64,000 nt of DNA, from the NCBI RefSeq assembly GCF_018139145.2, contig NC_059473.1:744001-808000 (forward strand), read 5' to 3'. The notes beneath the pieces were generated by a model, which was given only the letters and a program-made list of their open reading frames with translations, was not told where the DNA came from and made no database searches. The DNA is from Gymnogyps californianus (lineage: Eukaryota > Chordata > Aves > Accipitriformes > Cathartidae). A program made the position numbers and the translations under genes. How positions within the stretch are numbered: the stretch's first letter is position 1; each line of letters begins with the position of its first letter. Positions 34,761 through 46,680 of the stretch are shown here, piece by piece.

Positions 34761-36170
34761 GAAGTGCCGGCTGGAGGCTGTAAAGGTGCCAGTGCCTCGC
34801 AGGAGTGACTGGGGGGAAAAGTAGGGAATTTTAAGAGCAGCGGCCCGAGTGATGATGAAAGCAATGACATACGTTATGGATTTTCTCAAAAATTAAGAAC
34901 ATCCGCCTAGGTTTGCTTTGGAAAGAAAGAAATGAGGGGGGCTGTGTGAAAGCGAGGGCTGGGCATCGCTGGCCGTGCTCGGAGCGAGGGACGGGAGAGT
35001 GGCACAGGGTGACACAGCCGCCGACAGAGTGGTGCCAGAACGAACCCACCTCACCACATCTGGGTGTTAGATGTGGGCACCCCTCCACATGCATCCGTAC
35101 TGCTGCATCTGTGTGATGGCAGTGCAAGCGCATGCACGCACGCCCTCGCTCTTTCGATATTTCACGTCTGTATCCCGTAGGTGGGCATGTAATGTGATAT
35201 TGCTGATGTGTTGTGGGGGAGCACGTATAGTTTGTGTGCATATTTGCTCTTCCCCAGGACTTTTTACCCCAGTGGAGGTACAAGGCTTGGCAGAAAACTG
35301 GCTGCTTGCGGAGGGCAGCGACTCCAAAGGCATTAGCAAGGATGAGCTGCTCTGCTCGCCGGGAAGGGGAGAGGAGCTGCCATCAGCCTAGCAGCCGCCC
35401 CAGCACGCGTTCTTGGTGCGTGCATCTCATGCTCAGAGGTGCTACGCAGGAGCCGTGTCACTACCTTCAGACCAACCTGTTCTGCAGGGGAAAAAATAAC
35501 CCTGCTCATGCAGCGCTCCCCCATTCTCCGGGGCAGGCGTTACAGCTGCCTGCTGCTCTGGGCTCCACAGGGCAGGGACGGGCAGCAGGCAGGAGGACCG
35601 GCTGCTGGTCCAGAGCAGCGTTAGTTCCCGCAGGCAGGTCTCAGCTGGGAAGAGCGATCTCCAGCCCAGGTAATTTCTCAGTGTCTTACCTCGGTTATCT
35701 TGAGGGAAAGGGATAGGATGGGGTTTAAAAGCAAGCCTGGGTATCGCTGATGTTGCTACCAAAGGAAAAAGAAGTGGGGGAGCTGAGAAACGCTGTCATG
35801 AAGAGCTGAGCAGGGATGATGTGTGATGGTGTGTGCTGGGAAGGGCTTCTTGGGCTGAGGGATGTCAAGGAGACGTCCTGGAAGGGCTGGATGTCGGGTT
35901 TTGTTCAGGGGAGGTTTGCTATAATGTGTTTTGACGGGTCTGAAATTGGTCCTACGGAGGCCAACAATGAGGGCAAGCAGAAAATCCCCCCCTCCAGGCA
36001 CCCGCGTGCCGGCGGTGACCTGCCGCTCAGCCGATGCGGGGAGATAAGTGCTGCCAAGCTGTCACTCTTCCCGGCGCAGCCCTGGCCGGCGCGCGGTTAT
36101 TTCGGCTCAGCGGCGAGAAGAGCCAAGGCTGCAGCTCGTGGGGCTGGCTGCTAGTGGGAGGCGTCTGCGC
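34761..36170. other. GC-rich noncoding stretch
   Basis: Mixed to GC-rich with many chance frames on both strands. A CpG-bearing portion is at 36000-36170. A short purine/pyrimidine-alternating segment rich in GCATGCACGCACG lies near 35128-35140. No gene or repeat family identified. Confidence 0.4.
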
Positions 36171-36790
36171 CCTTGGGGAATTTAGAGAATTAAATTCTAG
36201 GTCTCCAATTTGGTTTCCTAGGAGAGGAGGTGAAGGCCATCGCACAACCTGCCGGTCCATGGACCTCCCAAAGGTAGCACATTGCCCGGCGCAGCAAATA
36301 TCTTCCAGTTACTCCCGACAGCATCCCAACTGGATGCCATTTTGAAAAGCGATGTTTTACAATTATTTGGACACCAATTCACCCGGATGCTAAAAAGCAA
36401 TTATTGCATAGTTTTTTGTTACTCCATTTTCCCCGGCGTACTTTGTGCAGCTGGAGTTGGCTTATGTGATAAATGGACGAGGTTCAAAAATATGACTCCT
36501 CTGAACTTTTTAGCCTTACACGAAAGGGAGGAATTCTAAGAGCAATGGATAAAATTCAATTAACTGAGATGACAGAAAATAATCTACTAAGCGAATACAT
36601 CAGGCAATTGGAAGCTTTCATACCTTTCAAAAAGGAAATAACCTATTTCTTTCCTTGTTATCTAATGACACAGGAGTTTATTTCTCTGGAAGCAGTTACA
36701 AATCTACCTAATGGGGCCTAAATGCTGTTGCCAGGCAATTAGGGGTTTATTGTGTGGCTAATTCTTTCATTTCCGTCACTGGTGATTGTC
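36171..36790. promoter_or_regulatory. Candidate conserved noncoding element with embedded open frame
   Basis: AT-rich, repeat-free block with GAGAATTAAATTC near 36186, AGCAATTATTGCATAG near 36397, CAATTAACTGAG near 36558 and CAATTAGGGG near 36737. It encloses an 82-codon frame starting at a real ATG (36473-36721), with a weak start context (T at -3) and no recognisable domain. Treated as regulatory sequence rather than a gene. Confidence 0.4.
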
Positions 36791-36841
36791 ATTACAAAAC
36801 GCGGGACTCGTGAGCTGTCCCCTTGGCCAAGAGCCTGCGTT

Positions 36842-36932
36842 TGCACGCAGGCACATGCATGTGCACCTGTGTATACATCCACGTGTGTATGCACATATAT
36901 AGCTCTGTGTACGTATGCGCACGTTTGCGTGG
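36842..36932. repeat. Alternating purine-pyrimidine tract (Z-DNA-prone)
   Basis: About 90 bases made mostly of imperfect TG/CA/TA/CG dinucleotide alternation, such as GCACATGCATGTGCAC, CACGTGTGTATGCACATATA and GTACGTATGCGCACG. Such degenerate alternating tracts can adopt left-handed Z-DNA. The junction with the candidate conserved block is about 50 bases to the left. Confidence 0.6.
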
Positions 36933-39600
36933 CCGTGGTTTACAGTGAGCGACGTGGCCCATGCATCGCCTTTCAAACTGCCTGTTCCCCTGCCCGTACC
37001 GGTTAGCCCTGTCCGTAAGGCCATCCACAGCGTCCTTCCCACGCCTTTCCCACAGGAAAATTGGGTTCCCTGTGCACTGCTGCCTCTGTCGCAGCAGGGG
37101 AATACAGGGGAGGGAGGGCGCAGGCTTCGTGCTTTGTGCACAGTGCCCACAGCCCCTGGCACCAGGGATGTGCCTGGCTGCTGGCTGAGGCAGCTGCAGC
37201 AGATTTTCAGGAGGAAGGGCTCTGTTTCTTTCCCCGGTTGACTTCTGTGTTTGTCACCGCAGCCAACGGTGCAGGTAACTGCAGAGGCCTGGCATGCACG
37301 GGCAATTTGGTCCCCTCCTTGCTTGTTATCCGTGTTGCAAACTGCCTGCCTTGGGCCCCAAACCTCTGCTCTGTCTCCAGAGGCTGGTGGGGACGGTGGG
37401 CAGCTTGGCCGAAGGGCTGGGACAGTGTGCGTTGTCCCTCGCCCATCCCAGCCTACTTCAGAGCGGTGCAGGCTGCTTGCTCCGGAGCCTGTGCTGGTCC
37501 CCTGTGGGGAGCAGGGGCAGCCGGGCGCTGCGGGAGCTTTCCGGGGGAAGGCATCGGCTGTGACTTTACAGCCAGAAATTATCTGAGTTTTTCTCACCGA
37601 AATATTTTATTTTGCTGAAAAATAAGTGTTGGCCAAACCAGATGCCTTCAGGGAGGAAACTTGCACAGGGCTCTGCACACAACGTGGCTCATGCAGATGG
37701 GCATTGCTGGCTCCCGAGCGGCAGGGGCCAGAGCTGGGGTGGTCTCTGCAGCCCCCAGTCCCCTGCAAAGAGGGACGAAACCCCTTCCTGGCAGTGGGGA
37801 GGTGCAGCATGCCCACAGCACCGAGCCTCCGTGAGTGCTGGGGCTCGGTGAACCTGGCTGGGATGCCGCGGTGGGGAGATGATAGTGCTGGCGGCAGCGC
37901 CTTCCCTGGCCCCTTAGGCGTTTGGGTGCCACCGTCCTCCCCAGGCCACGTCCAGCGGCCGTGGCTGGCAGCGTGGGCTGCTCCCCGCAGCCCTCCGTGG
38001 ATCTGCCAGCTGGGGGCACGCTGAGACAGTGGGAGAGCTGCCGCCGCACCGCACACTCCCACCACTGCCGTGGGCGCTCGCCGCCAGCGTCCCCCTGCTC
38101 GCCGAGGCAACCTTCCTCAGAGCATCCCCTGCCTGCACTGCCCAGCGTTAGACCACATGCTGCTGGGCTGTTTCCTTTTTTTTCAATTATGCTACTGCTC
38201 AGTTCCCGTGTATGTTGCTCTGGCGATAATTATGGGCTGCTAATTAAAAATACCAAAAAGGGTACAAGCTTTGGCTGAAATATGGTATTTGGCCTTTCAA
38301 GGGAACACTGCTACAGCTGCAAACTGGCTGTTTCCCGCTGAAACACTTCCAGCCGAAAGACCTAAAGGCAGAGCTATAGAAAGATGAGCTTTTCTGGTGG
38401 GTGGTAATGAGACCGCAAATTGGTGAAGGAGCAAATGCTGTTAGTGCAGTGCCCCGGAGCGAGCCGGGGGGGACGGGACGGGACACGTGGCCCGACGCCC
38501 GCCTGTGCCCGCTGCACCGCAGCCCAGCGGCACGGGAAGCGCCAGCTTGACAGAGCTGAGCTCAGGCCCTCTTGCAGCGTTTGCTGGCTCAGCCCGTGCC
38601 CGGCGTGGAGTCCCTCACCGGGGCGGCAGGCCAGCCCCGGGGCTGGGAAGAGGCATGCTCCCATGCATTCCCGGCCCCACCGTGCCTTCCAGGTGGGAAG
38701 GAGGAGGTGGGAGCGTGGCTGGGGGTCTCTAGCTCAGGTGAGCATCAGCAGGCGCAAATGGCAAAGTTATTTAAGCCAGCCTGGGGTTGGTCTGAGCCCC
38801 TTTCCTGGGGGTAACATGGCTGTTGTGACCCCATCCAGGGCTTCTGGGGACCATAGGGCTGCAGGACTGTGCTGCTCTGTTTTGTGCCAGGTAGGGGACC
38901 AAGGCAGCAGGGCTTTTGCTGTGGGGCTCCAGCAGACTTCAGGGGTGTGTGAGCACTGGAAGGTGCTGCTGGTGCTGGGAAGCTGCATCAGCAAAGGGCA
39001 GGAGGGTTTTCAGCGGTGCTGGGAGCCAGGGTGAGCATAGCAGCTCAGACGTGAGGAATGGCAAGCCCTTCTCCTTAATCCAGCATGTACGTACGTGGCT
39101 GAGCAGGCTCTGGAGGCAGAGCATGTGTCCCTCACGTTGGAGGCAGCAGGAGCCCTGGGCCAGAAGCTGCTTAGAGGCTCTGCTCGAGCTGCTGCCCGCG
39201 GGTGCTGGTGGGGTCCCTCCTTCACCCAGCCCTGCTGCAGAGCGCTTCTCGGCTGGCCTGCGGCGGCAGGTTGGCCACCACTGCTAGAGATGCGCGATTA
39301 CAAAAGTAGACACAAGTTTTGCAGAACAAGCCAGAAGAGGGGTAAAAAAAGCCCTCCATCTGCAGCCAGCCAAGCATCCTCTCCAGATGCTGAGGCCGTT
39401 CTCGCGGGTGGCAATGTGGAGCCCCGATGTCCCTGTGGGGTCCCTTGCAGCCACCCGTGCGATGGTGGTGCTACCCTTGGTCATGCCTGGGCTGGATCCA
39501 TCCCCCGCAGGCCCCCGCGGCTGGCCGAGCCTCCCCGGGAGCCAGCGGCAGAGCTCGGCACCGGGAGGAGGCAGCAGCCGGAGCCCCTGGGCGCCTGCGA

Positions 39601-39753
39601 GGAGAGCGCGATGCTGCGATAACGGGCTTGCCTTATCGCCTTGGAGTGAGCTGCATTGTGGCGGAGAAAGCCCGTCAGCCGCACGGAGGACTGAAATAAC
39701 AACCATTATCTCGTCATCTATTGACTGTCTTCTGTGGCTTACCATTCTAAAAG
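39601..39753 (+). other. Candidate noncoding exon ending at a strong donor
   Basis: The sequence turns from CpG-rich to a balanced, conserved-looking stretch and ends at AAAAG|GTAAGAG, a near-consensus donor with GT at 39754-39755. Being next to a CpG-rich segment (39480-39620), it could be the 5' exon of a transcript reading to the right. The left boundary is arbitrary; no TATA box or acceptor was found. Conserved regulatory DNA is an equally good reading. Confidence 0.2.
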
Positions 39754-40304
39754 GTAAGAGCGCTGTTTGAGGAATTAATGTAGCTACACGGAGGTATTTA
39801 AGGCCAGGGTTGTAGTTACCAGTTGGGAAGGGCTGCGTTAATGAGACGATACTGCAGCAGCACGGGGAGGGGGAAAGCGGTGCTCGGGAGGCCGGGAGCA
39901 TGTGTGAGGGGAATGAGCTGTTTCAGAGGCTTCGGGGACTCTGTTTCGCTTGCCTGCTGGTGCCGCTAATGACAGTGAAGTGCTTCCTCTCCTGGCAGCA
40001 TCCAGGATTTAGGAGCCAGGGCTTATGATGCTTTTAAAAATAATAGTAACTTTGAAATACTTAGCCTATTTTTTTATTTGCCGCCTGGTTTGCTGTTGTG
40101 GACTTCAGCATCCTTGCACATGCTAGCAATTTTCTTTTTAAAAAAGAAAGAAGAGCTGAGTTTCTCGGGAAGCCCTGCTCCGGCAGCCGGGGATTTTGGG
40201 AAAGCCAACAACATCCCAACAAACCTCATCCTCCAGAGGGTGGGGTGAATTTAAGGGATGCTTGTGTGAGCCCCGCTCGGGAAGGCGGCTCTGGGAAGGA
40301 GGAG

Positions 40305-40323
40305 CAGGGCAGGGCAGGGCAGA
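40305..40323 (+). repeat. Short GGGCA tandem tract
   Basis: Four successive pentamers of the AGGGC/GGGCA type. A minor simple repeat. Confidence 0.6.
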
Positions 40324-40380
40324 GGCAACTCGGGATTTCAAAGCCATGTGAGATCCGTCCGTGGCTCAGGGATGCCACGT

Positions 40381-40830
40381 GTGAATTTCCAGACTTAACC
40401 CGGCCTCCTCCTTCCCTACTTCTGCACATATATTTTTATCTCGTAATTACGGGCTGCCATATGTATAGGGGCATTTAAAACACATGGAGCTGACCCTGCA
40501 AACCTTTTCCAGGGCAGGGAGAGTTTGCCGAGTTCAGGGCCCATGTTATTGACAATGATGATTGAAAATAATCCTCTAAGTCAGTATTAGGGTCAGGCCT
40601 TCTGTGTAAATCTTTATTTAGGCGCCAGAGACGTCTCCTTTTCAATGCTATAGGCTGTAACAGCTCCTTTATAAAGTAGATGCACAGGGACTGTTAAGTC
40701 GCTGGATTATAAGGCTGTCACCCATGCATACTGAGTCTGCTTAGTCTAAACCTTCCTGAAACTTTCATTAAAAAATGAATATAAATGTTCAACGCATTTG
40801 TAACCCACCAAACCGGGTTGTTTAAAATAC
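40381..40830. promoter_or_regulatory. Candidate conserved noncoding element
   Basis: AT-richer, repeat-free block containing CTCGTAATTACGGG near 40439-40452 (a TAATTA palindrome extending to CGTAATTACG), ATGTTATTGACAATGATGATTG near 40543 and CTTTATTTAGGCGCC near 40611. No coding potential. Confidence 0.4.
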
Positions 40831-41740
40831 GGCTTTGCCCCAGCGCAACGCTGCCGGGCACCCCAGGGCCCAGCCAGCACCGCAGGGCCTGCGAGCATCC
40901 TCCGGCTGGTTTTGACCTGAAGTGGATCGGTGTCCGAGAACAGCAACGACAAAAGTTCAAAGTCAGCTGGGCTTTAAAGTGTTTTTGATTAAATAGATGT
41001 GAACAAATCCAAAAGTATTACGGGAGGTCCAGGCAGCAGCTTTAAAGCCGTCATACCGGTCGAAAGCTCTGGGTTCTGAATCTGAATCTAGAGCAATTTT
41101 TAAGTTTTTTTTCCTCCGGGTGAGCACAACCGTAAGCCTCAACTCCCAGGCCGATGGTTTTGGAGTCGCTTGGCAGAGCAGGTCCCCTTTGGGCGTCTTC
41201 TGCAAGCAGAGGGGATGGGGAGGCCCTTCCCAGGGAGGTGGAGGTGTTGCAGCGGCGGGAGCAGAGCCCCACCGGCCACCCTGGGCAAGCGCGGCCGAGG
41301 ACCGCAGCAGGTCCCCTTGTCCCCAGCAAACCACGTGTTCTCCCGGGCATCCCGCGCAGCTGGATGGCATGGGCGATGCCGTCCGCACGCTGGGCTCTGC
41401 CGGAGGTGTTGGGTGGCCGTGATGGAGGCTCCACGGGTGTCGTGCATCTCCCCCGCCACAGAGAAAGTGTCGTCAGCTCCTCACCCAGGCTCTGACCTCA
41501 GGGGCATCCTCCACCAGGGCTTCCCCAGATCAGCTCTCGTGAGCAGGGGATGCTGCTGACCTCTGCAGAAGAAAGCGGCTGTTAGGGTGAAATCTGCACC
41601 CCCTAAAACACCGGGGTCTGGCAGGGCGGGCGCCTGGCCCTCCCGCAGCACCCACGCTCGGCAGCGGGGACCAGCCCCCGTTTTCCCCCCGTATCAGCAG
41701 AGCAGTGTCGGTTTGATACGCGCTACATCACACAGCTTTC
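40831..41740. other. GC-rich, CpG-bearing spacer
   Basis: GC-rich with frames open simultaneously in up to five registers, a compositional effect. Nothing promoter-like beyond CpG content. Confidence 0.4.
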
Positions 41741-42460
41741 AAAGAGCACTTGCAATCTTGTTATCAGTTGCAAACATTTAATACGCCCAGGTAAATTAAG
41801 AGTGTGCTTAATTTCTTATCGTAGTTTTCACTTTTTATTTTTTATTGAGGAACTTTCTTTTGTGCAAATTTTTGTTTTGTGTTCTTTTGTTGTGTCAGTC
41901 TGTTGATAAAAGCATGTCGTGGATTGCATTGTGCTGTTAATTTTCCTTTTGGTATGCTTGCTACAATGACTTATTTTGTGTCTGATATATTAGTTATCCA
42001 ATTTTTGTAAGCTGATTTTAAATATGTTACTACGCAAACTCTTTTTACAGCCTGTGCAGCTTTTGATTATGAATGAGTGCAGAGATACACGCAGGAGTAT
42101 TATTTATATAAAATATATAAGCAGGAAGAATCTTCATAAATCACAAAATGCTATTATCCTCAGGGTTCATGACAGCCATATCTTTTTTTTTTTTAACAGA
42201 AAACCAGAATACATTAAACACCCCAGGCATTCGAAAGGGACCTTTCAAAAACTGTACAATTGCTCTATTTATTCCATTCATTTAGTAGGTGGTGTTTAAT
42301 ACCTAAAGTCTGTTTGACACAAATAAATCCTAAAATTAAGCTTTAAGTAAGAATTTACTGAGAGAAGCTACTGTATCTGCCGGCAGTAATATTATGGTTT
42401 ATGACCTAAGGAACACGGTATTTAACGCTGGAGGGAGAGCTTTCAGAAAGCTACCTTACA
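41741..42460. promoter_or_regulatory. AT-rich block, candidate conserved noncoding
   Basis: AT-rich for about 700 bases with a 12-T run at 42183-42194. TTAATTTTCC near 41938, TATTAGTTATCC near 41988 and CATTTAGTAGG near 42279 are typical words. No gene. Regulatory role inferred only from composition and its position beside the next block. Confidence 0.3.
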
Positions 42461-42600
42461 TAAGGCTCCGCTGGCGATCTCGTGCCTGTTTGGGAGTATC
42501 CGCGTGTGTACGGGCACGCACGGAGCCCCCCTCGCCGAGGGGCTCTGCCGAGGCTGTGCCTGGACTGGGATGCTGCGGGAGCATCGCTGCCCTGCGGTGG
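42461..42600. other. Short GC-rich spacer
   Basis: A 140-base CpG-bearing interval between two AT-rich blocks; no feature identified. Confidence 0.4.
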
Positions 42601-43080
42601 CACCTCACTAGATCCGTTACAGAAAACCCTTGCTTGGGATGCACTAATCAATAGCTCTGCCTAACAGTTTACTATACCGTTTAATTAAATAAATTTACCT
42701 TTTGAAGGAAAACCCATTGCAAGCAATTTAGATTCTGGTGTATTGCAACCTTTTTTGAGGTTACTAGTGCTTTTAACCACTGTCTAAAGTGCATACAGTG
42801 TTAATTAGCATATTTAGGATTAAGTAGATTTACCATGCAGTAATCATTCTCTAATTCAGTAAGAACTATCTCTGGTGAATAGTGGACATTAATGACAGTT
42901 GCAAGAGCTTAGATATTACATAATCACTAATTACATTCTGCACAATTAGCGGAGACTCCTCAATGTGAATCGCTAATGGCTGATTTGTGTCAGCAGCCTG
43001 TTCTGGCTGTAAAGAAATATAAACAGTCTGCATAATTTTCTGATGGAATTAGCATAGGGAGGGAGGTTATTAATGAAGTT
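42601..43080. promoter_or_regulatory. TAAT-dense candidate enhancer
   Basis: At least eleven TAAT/ATTA homeodomain cores lie in about 420 bases. They include TTTAATTAAAT near 42681, TGTTAATTAGC near 42801, ACATTAATGACAG near 42887, CACTAATTACA near 42925, ACAATTAGCGG near 42943, GGAATTAGC near 43047 and TTATTAATGAAG near 43068. Repeat-free and noncoding. Such clustering is common in homeodomain-responsive developmental enhancers. Confidence 0.45.
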
Positions 43081-45340
43081 GGGAGGCCGGGAGGAGCGCT
43101 GATGGATGGGGTGAGCCCAAAGACGGCGTCACCCTGCTGTACCATGCCTTGATATACACCTGCCCTTCATCATGAACGATGCCGGCGATGCTGCCTCTCG
43201 CTTCTAGTCTCTGCTCCCTTCAGGCGGTCGGAGGGTAAAACTGGCACCTAACGGGCCTCTGCGGGAGTCTGGGGGCCATTTAATGAAGCGCTGGGTTTAA
43301 GGGGTGCAGAACCGGCTCCTGCACCCAAACCTTCAGTCTTTAGAGATCTTGGGCTCGGTGAATAGTTGGGAACGACACGCAGCCTGCTGTGGCAAAAACA
43401 GAGAAAGACCAACTGACGTGAAAGCGCTGGTTGGTTTATTTTGGGGTTTTTTTCCCACTGCTCAGTCTTTGGAAAATAAAAATGCAATAGTTTCTTGCAC
43501 TACTGCATTTAGCAATTCCTTACTTTTAACCATTTTCTCAAACTATGAAAAAATAAAAAGGCTGAACTTTGCATTTACCCCCATCTTGCATGATAAAGCT
43601 GACTACATAGGGAGAGGACCTTTGTTATTAGTTGAACATGACAAAGGTTTGGACAAAAGTGAGGTGGCAGGCAGGCTTCACTTTGTTAAAGAAATAAATC
43701 TTTGCTCAATTGATTTTTAGTGATGTTTGGATCAGGTCCACGGTTTCTTACAAGCGGAATTCAGCCTCTCACGTTTGTTGTATGGTTGAAGTGAGGAATA
43801 GTGATATTAAGCCAGTTGAAGTGCTCTGGACAAATCCCAAACCGGAGACCAGCATTGGGCCCCTATACCTTTAGGTATTAGGTATTTTAAATTAAGATTG
43901 CATGTGGTTTTAAAAGGCATTGTCAGAGCAAAAGCAATTTAACAAAAGGCAATGTATCTGACGACTACTCTTCTGCCTGCCAAGTGCTCTTCTCCGCGAG
44001 TGCATTGTAGGGATGGCAGATTACATCTTCTGAATATTTTTGTCTGTTGCTTGGTTCATTTTCATAATAATAACTTGCATCCTTCTATATCCTTTCATGT
44101 TGAAGGGTTGCAAACTATTATACAAACAGACCCACTCCTGAGATGCAGCCATCTCTGAGGGGAAAGACGGCAGCGGGCGGCAGTTTCGGGGAGCGGGAAG
44201 CGGCCGTCCTGGTGAGGATGCAGGGGGATGTTGAGCGCAGTGGCCTCTGGACAGGGTGCCAAGGGGTTTCTGGGGAGCTGCTGCCTGCAGCGCACCCCAC
44301 CTTACACCGCCAGCTTATACCTCTTGGCATGCCGCTGCTGGAGAAACACGGAGCCTGCGGGTCCCTGTCCTGCCCGCGCTTGGAGGGGGGAACCTGCAAA
44401 GGGGGCTGAGCTACCAGCAAGCTCTGTGCTCACTGCTGGGGCAGCACTTGGGTTTGAAAAAAAACCCAAACAATATATATTTAAAAAAAAAAATATTCAA
44501 AGCACAACTAGCCCTTATTTTCCATGTTGTGTATGAACCATTCCGGATAGGTGGAAGTAAGGGCTTTGCAGCGGTGTCGAACGGGAGCGATGCGCCGCTG
44601 AAGCATCCTCTGCCGCTTCCCCTGTCAGCCAAAACGGGTTGTAGGCAGAGCCTCCGCTTTTCAGCATGAGACCCAAAATATTCTTTCTCTGGCAGCAGAA
44701 AAACGGCTAGCTGCTTATTCAGATCCATGCGTGTCATTGCTAACGCGCTAACGAATCCTTAGCTAATGGTCACGTCCCAACAGCAACACTTCAAAGCCCT
44801 GAAAACCTTTGCGAGGCTGCTGGGCAAACAAGTTGCTCTGCTCTGTTTCACAACACCGGGTAGGATTTTGAAAGGGCTTATAACATTTTTAATGTTATTT
44901 CCCAGCAGCCAGGATGGCAGAGCGTTCATATTCGAGTCTGAAAATATTGGCCTTTAAGTGCCTTGTCTAGAAACTCCATTTTTTATCTTTCCGGGGCCGG
45001 CGGCTGGGCTGACGTGAATTAAGGCCACCCCAGTGAGCAGCAGCGGAGGACGAGGCCAGCAGGCTTTCTGCTAAATGTGCTTGGGAAGAGCAATTAAACG
45101 GTGCAGATGCAGCGCGGTAAGCATTGTTTTTGGTTACGGATTCTGCAAAACCACTCTTTCAGTGTCGCCGATATTTTTTCCAGTGTTTTGACCCGGCTAG
45201 TGACAGCCGAGCGCGGTGCGTGCCCTCCCCGCCGGTGGCGTTCGGAGCCTCCCGACTCCTCCGAGACCGGTGCTGAGGGGCTGGAGATTAAACGCAGACC
45301 CTGGCGTGGGGCAGCATTTCCATAAGTGCTGTTTGCAAAG
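43081..45340. other. Noncoding stretch, mixed composition
   Basis: AT-rich around 43440-44140, GC-rich around 44150-44410 and 45000-45330. A tract of TATATATTTAAAAAAAAAAATATTC lies near 44475-44499. Only chance frames; no repeat family recognised. Confidence 0.4.
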
Positions 45341-46110
45341 GCAGGTGCTATTCCTTACATTATCGCCAGAACATTTAAATCTTAATGACTGGCATTGTTG
45401 TCTCAAAGACGGTGTTTTTCCTGCTGAGAAACTGCATTAGATTGGAGAAACAGAGCTCATTTCCATTCACTCAGCAGTCTCTCTAGAAATGACATGCAGT
45501 GCTTGAAACTGTTTATTTCCAAATTCAGGCCTCCTCCGCATCAGTCATCAGCTTCAATTACCAGTTTTCCGGAGCCGAGCCATCAGGCAGTCTGACACGA
45601 GGGTCCAACCTAATTCCCACCTTCTCCAAAGTCAAGAGCATAATGTGCAGATGAAAAGGTGGAAAATAGCCTGGACTTCATTAGCATGCAGAGCCCGGCT
45701 GTTCATTTGCTTGCTGCGAATGGAAGTTCTGACACTCGGCGCCTTCTGCAATATGAGAAAAGTCCTCTTCAGAGTATATGATGTCCTTACCAGCCAGGAA
45801 AGGTCATCAAAAAGGCAGGCGCTGACCTTGCTCCCTGCTCTTCATGACTAGTTTATTGATTCCAGGAACACCTCATTACATGCCGGATCAACATATTATT
45901 GCCATGTTCAGCGGCTGAATTGTTTACAAGTGTCTTTATAACCAGCAAAAGCCTTCCGGATGATGCATGACTACACTCATTTGGATGTGACCTGCCAATT
46001 ATATGTTATCCGATATGGTGCTGTGTGTCTTGATCCCTGACCGGGCCCGCTGCCCTGCATCAGCACGGGCCCATTTACTACTTCTTTCTAACCGCTCTTT
46101 GGGAAAGTGT
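45341..46110. promoter_or_regulatory. Candidate conserved noncoding element
   Basis: About 700 bases of even-composition, repeat-free sequence with very non-random texture. It includes CAATTACCAG near 45556, TTCATTAGCATGC near 45678, CATCAAAAAGG near 45808, TTACATGCCGG near 45875 and CCAATTATATG near 45995. A 68-codon frame inside is not protein-like. Among the blocks in the window this one looks most like a long deeply conserved element. Confidence 0.45.
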
Positions 46111-46680
46111 CCATTAGCCTGTCAGTCTGTAAATATTTTATTTTTTTTTACCTCTGCTGCAGGCAATGCGAGCGTTATTGCTCTGTCATTTGCTATGCAT
46201 GAGGTTCATAATCAGTTGGGGGAAGAGGGGTTTTTTTTTTATGGCGGCGTCTGATAACCCACCCAATTTGCAGTCAGTATGCATGGCGAGCGGTGCGACT
46301 TGTTACAGAGCCGCGTGCCGGCCCTGCGAGAGAGACCTGTCATATTTTATTCAGGCGCAAGCACTGCGAGGCCGGTGATTTATTTGCGGGAGGGAAGGCA
46401 GGAGCAAACCTCCCCCCCCAGCCTCTCCCTTCCCTGCCTCTAAAGGTCCAATAACTTACCACCCAGCAAATGCATTTTCCTCTTCTACATATTTTTCTGT
46501 GGTTTGCATTCTCATTCGCTTAATATATTGCGATGCATTATTTATCCTCGGTCTGCAGCAGGGTGACTTGGTGTAGTTTACACGCACGTAGACACAAGAA
46601 TTTAAAAAATAAATCAGGGGGCACGACTACTATTTTAATCTCTCATTACAGACACTTCTATGGCTCAATAAAAAAAGAGT
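46111..46680. other. Noncoding stretch, partly conserved-looking
   Basis: T runs near 46138 and 46231 and AT-rich sequence at 46440-46660 (TTCGCTTAATATATTGCGATGCATTATTTATCC near 46515-46547). It may extend the preceding regulatory block. No gene. Confidence 0.3.

Larger units (their letters stand above)
36941..40380. other. GC-rich noncoding stretch
   Basis: Predominantly GC-rich with CpGs around 37890-38130, 38450-38650 and 39480-39620. A short AT-richer portion is at 38160-38420. Long frames overlap on both strands (including one of 204 codons plus and 205 minus) and look like composition artefacts. A candidate exon end at 39753 is listed separately. Confidence 0.4.

Noticed and set aside
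36776..37597. 273-codon minus-strand open frame
   Set aside because: It spans the alternating purine-pyrimidine tract and GC-rich DNA, with equally long overlapping frames on the other strand. No domain or splice structure.
38420..39034. 204-codon plus-strand open frame, and the 205-codon minus-strand one at 39.3-39.9 kb
   Set aside because: Both lie in GC-rich DNA with four or more frames open at once and neither resembles a known family.
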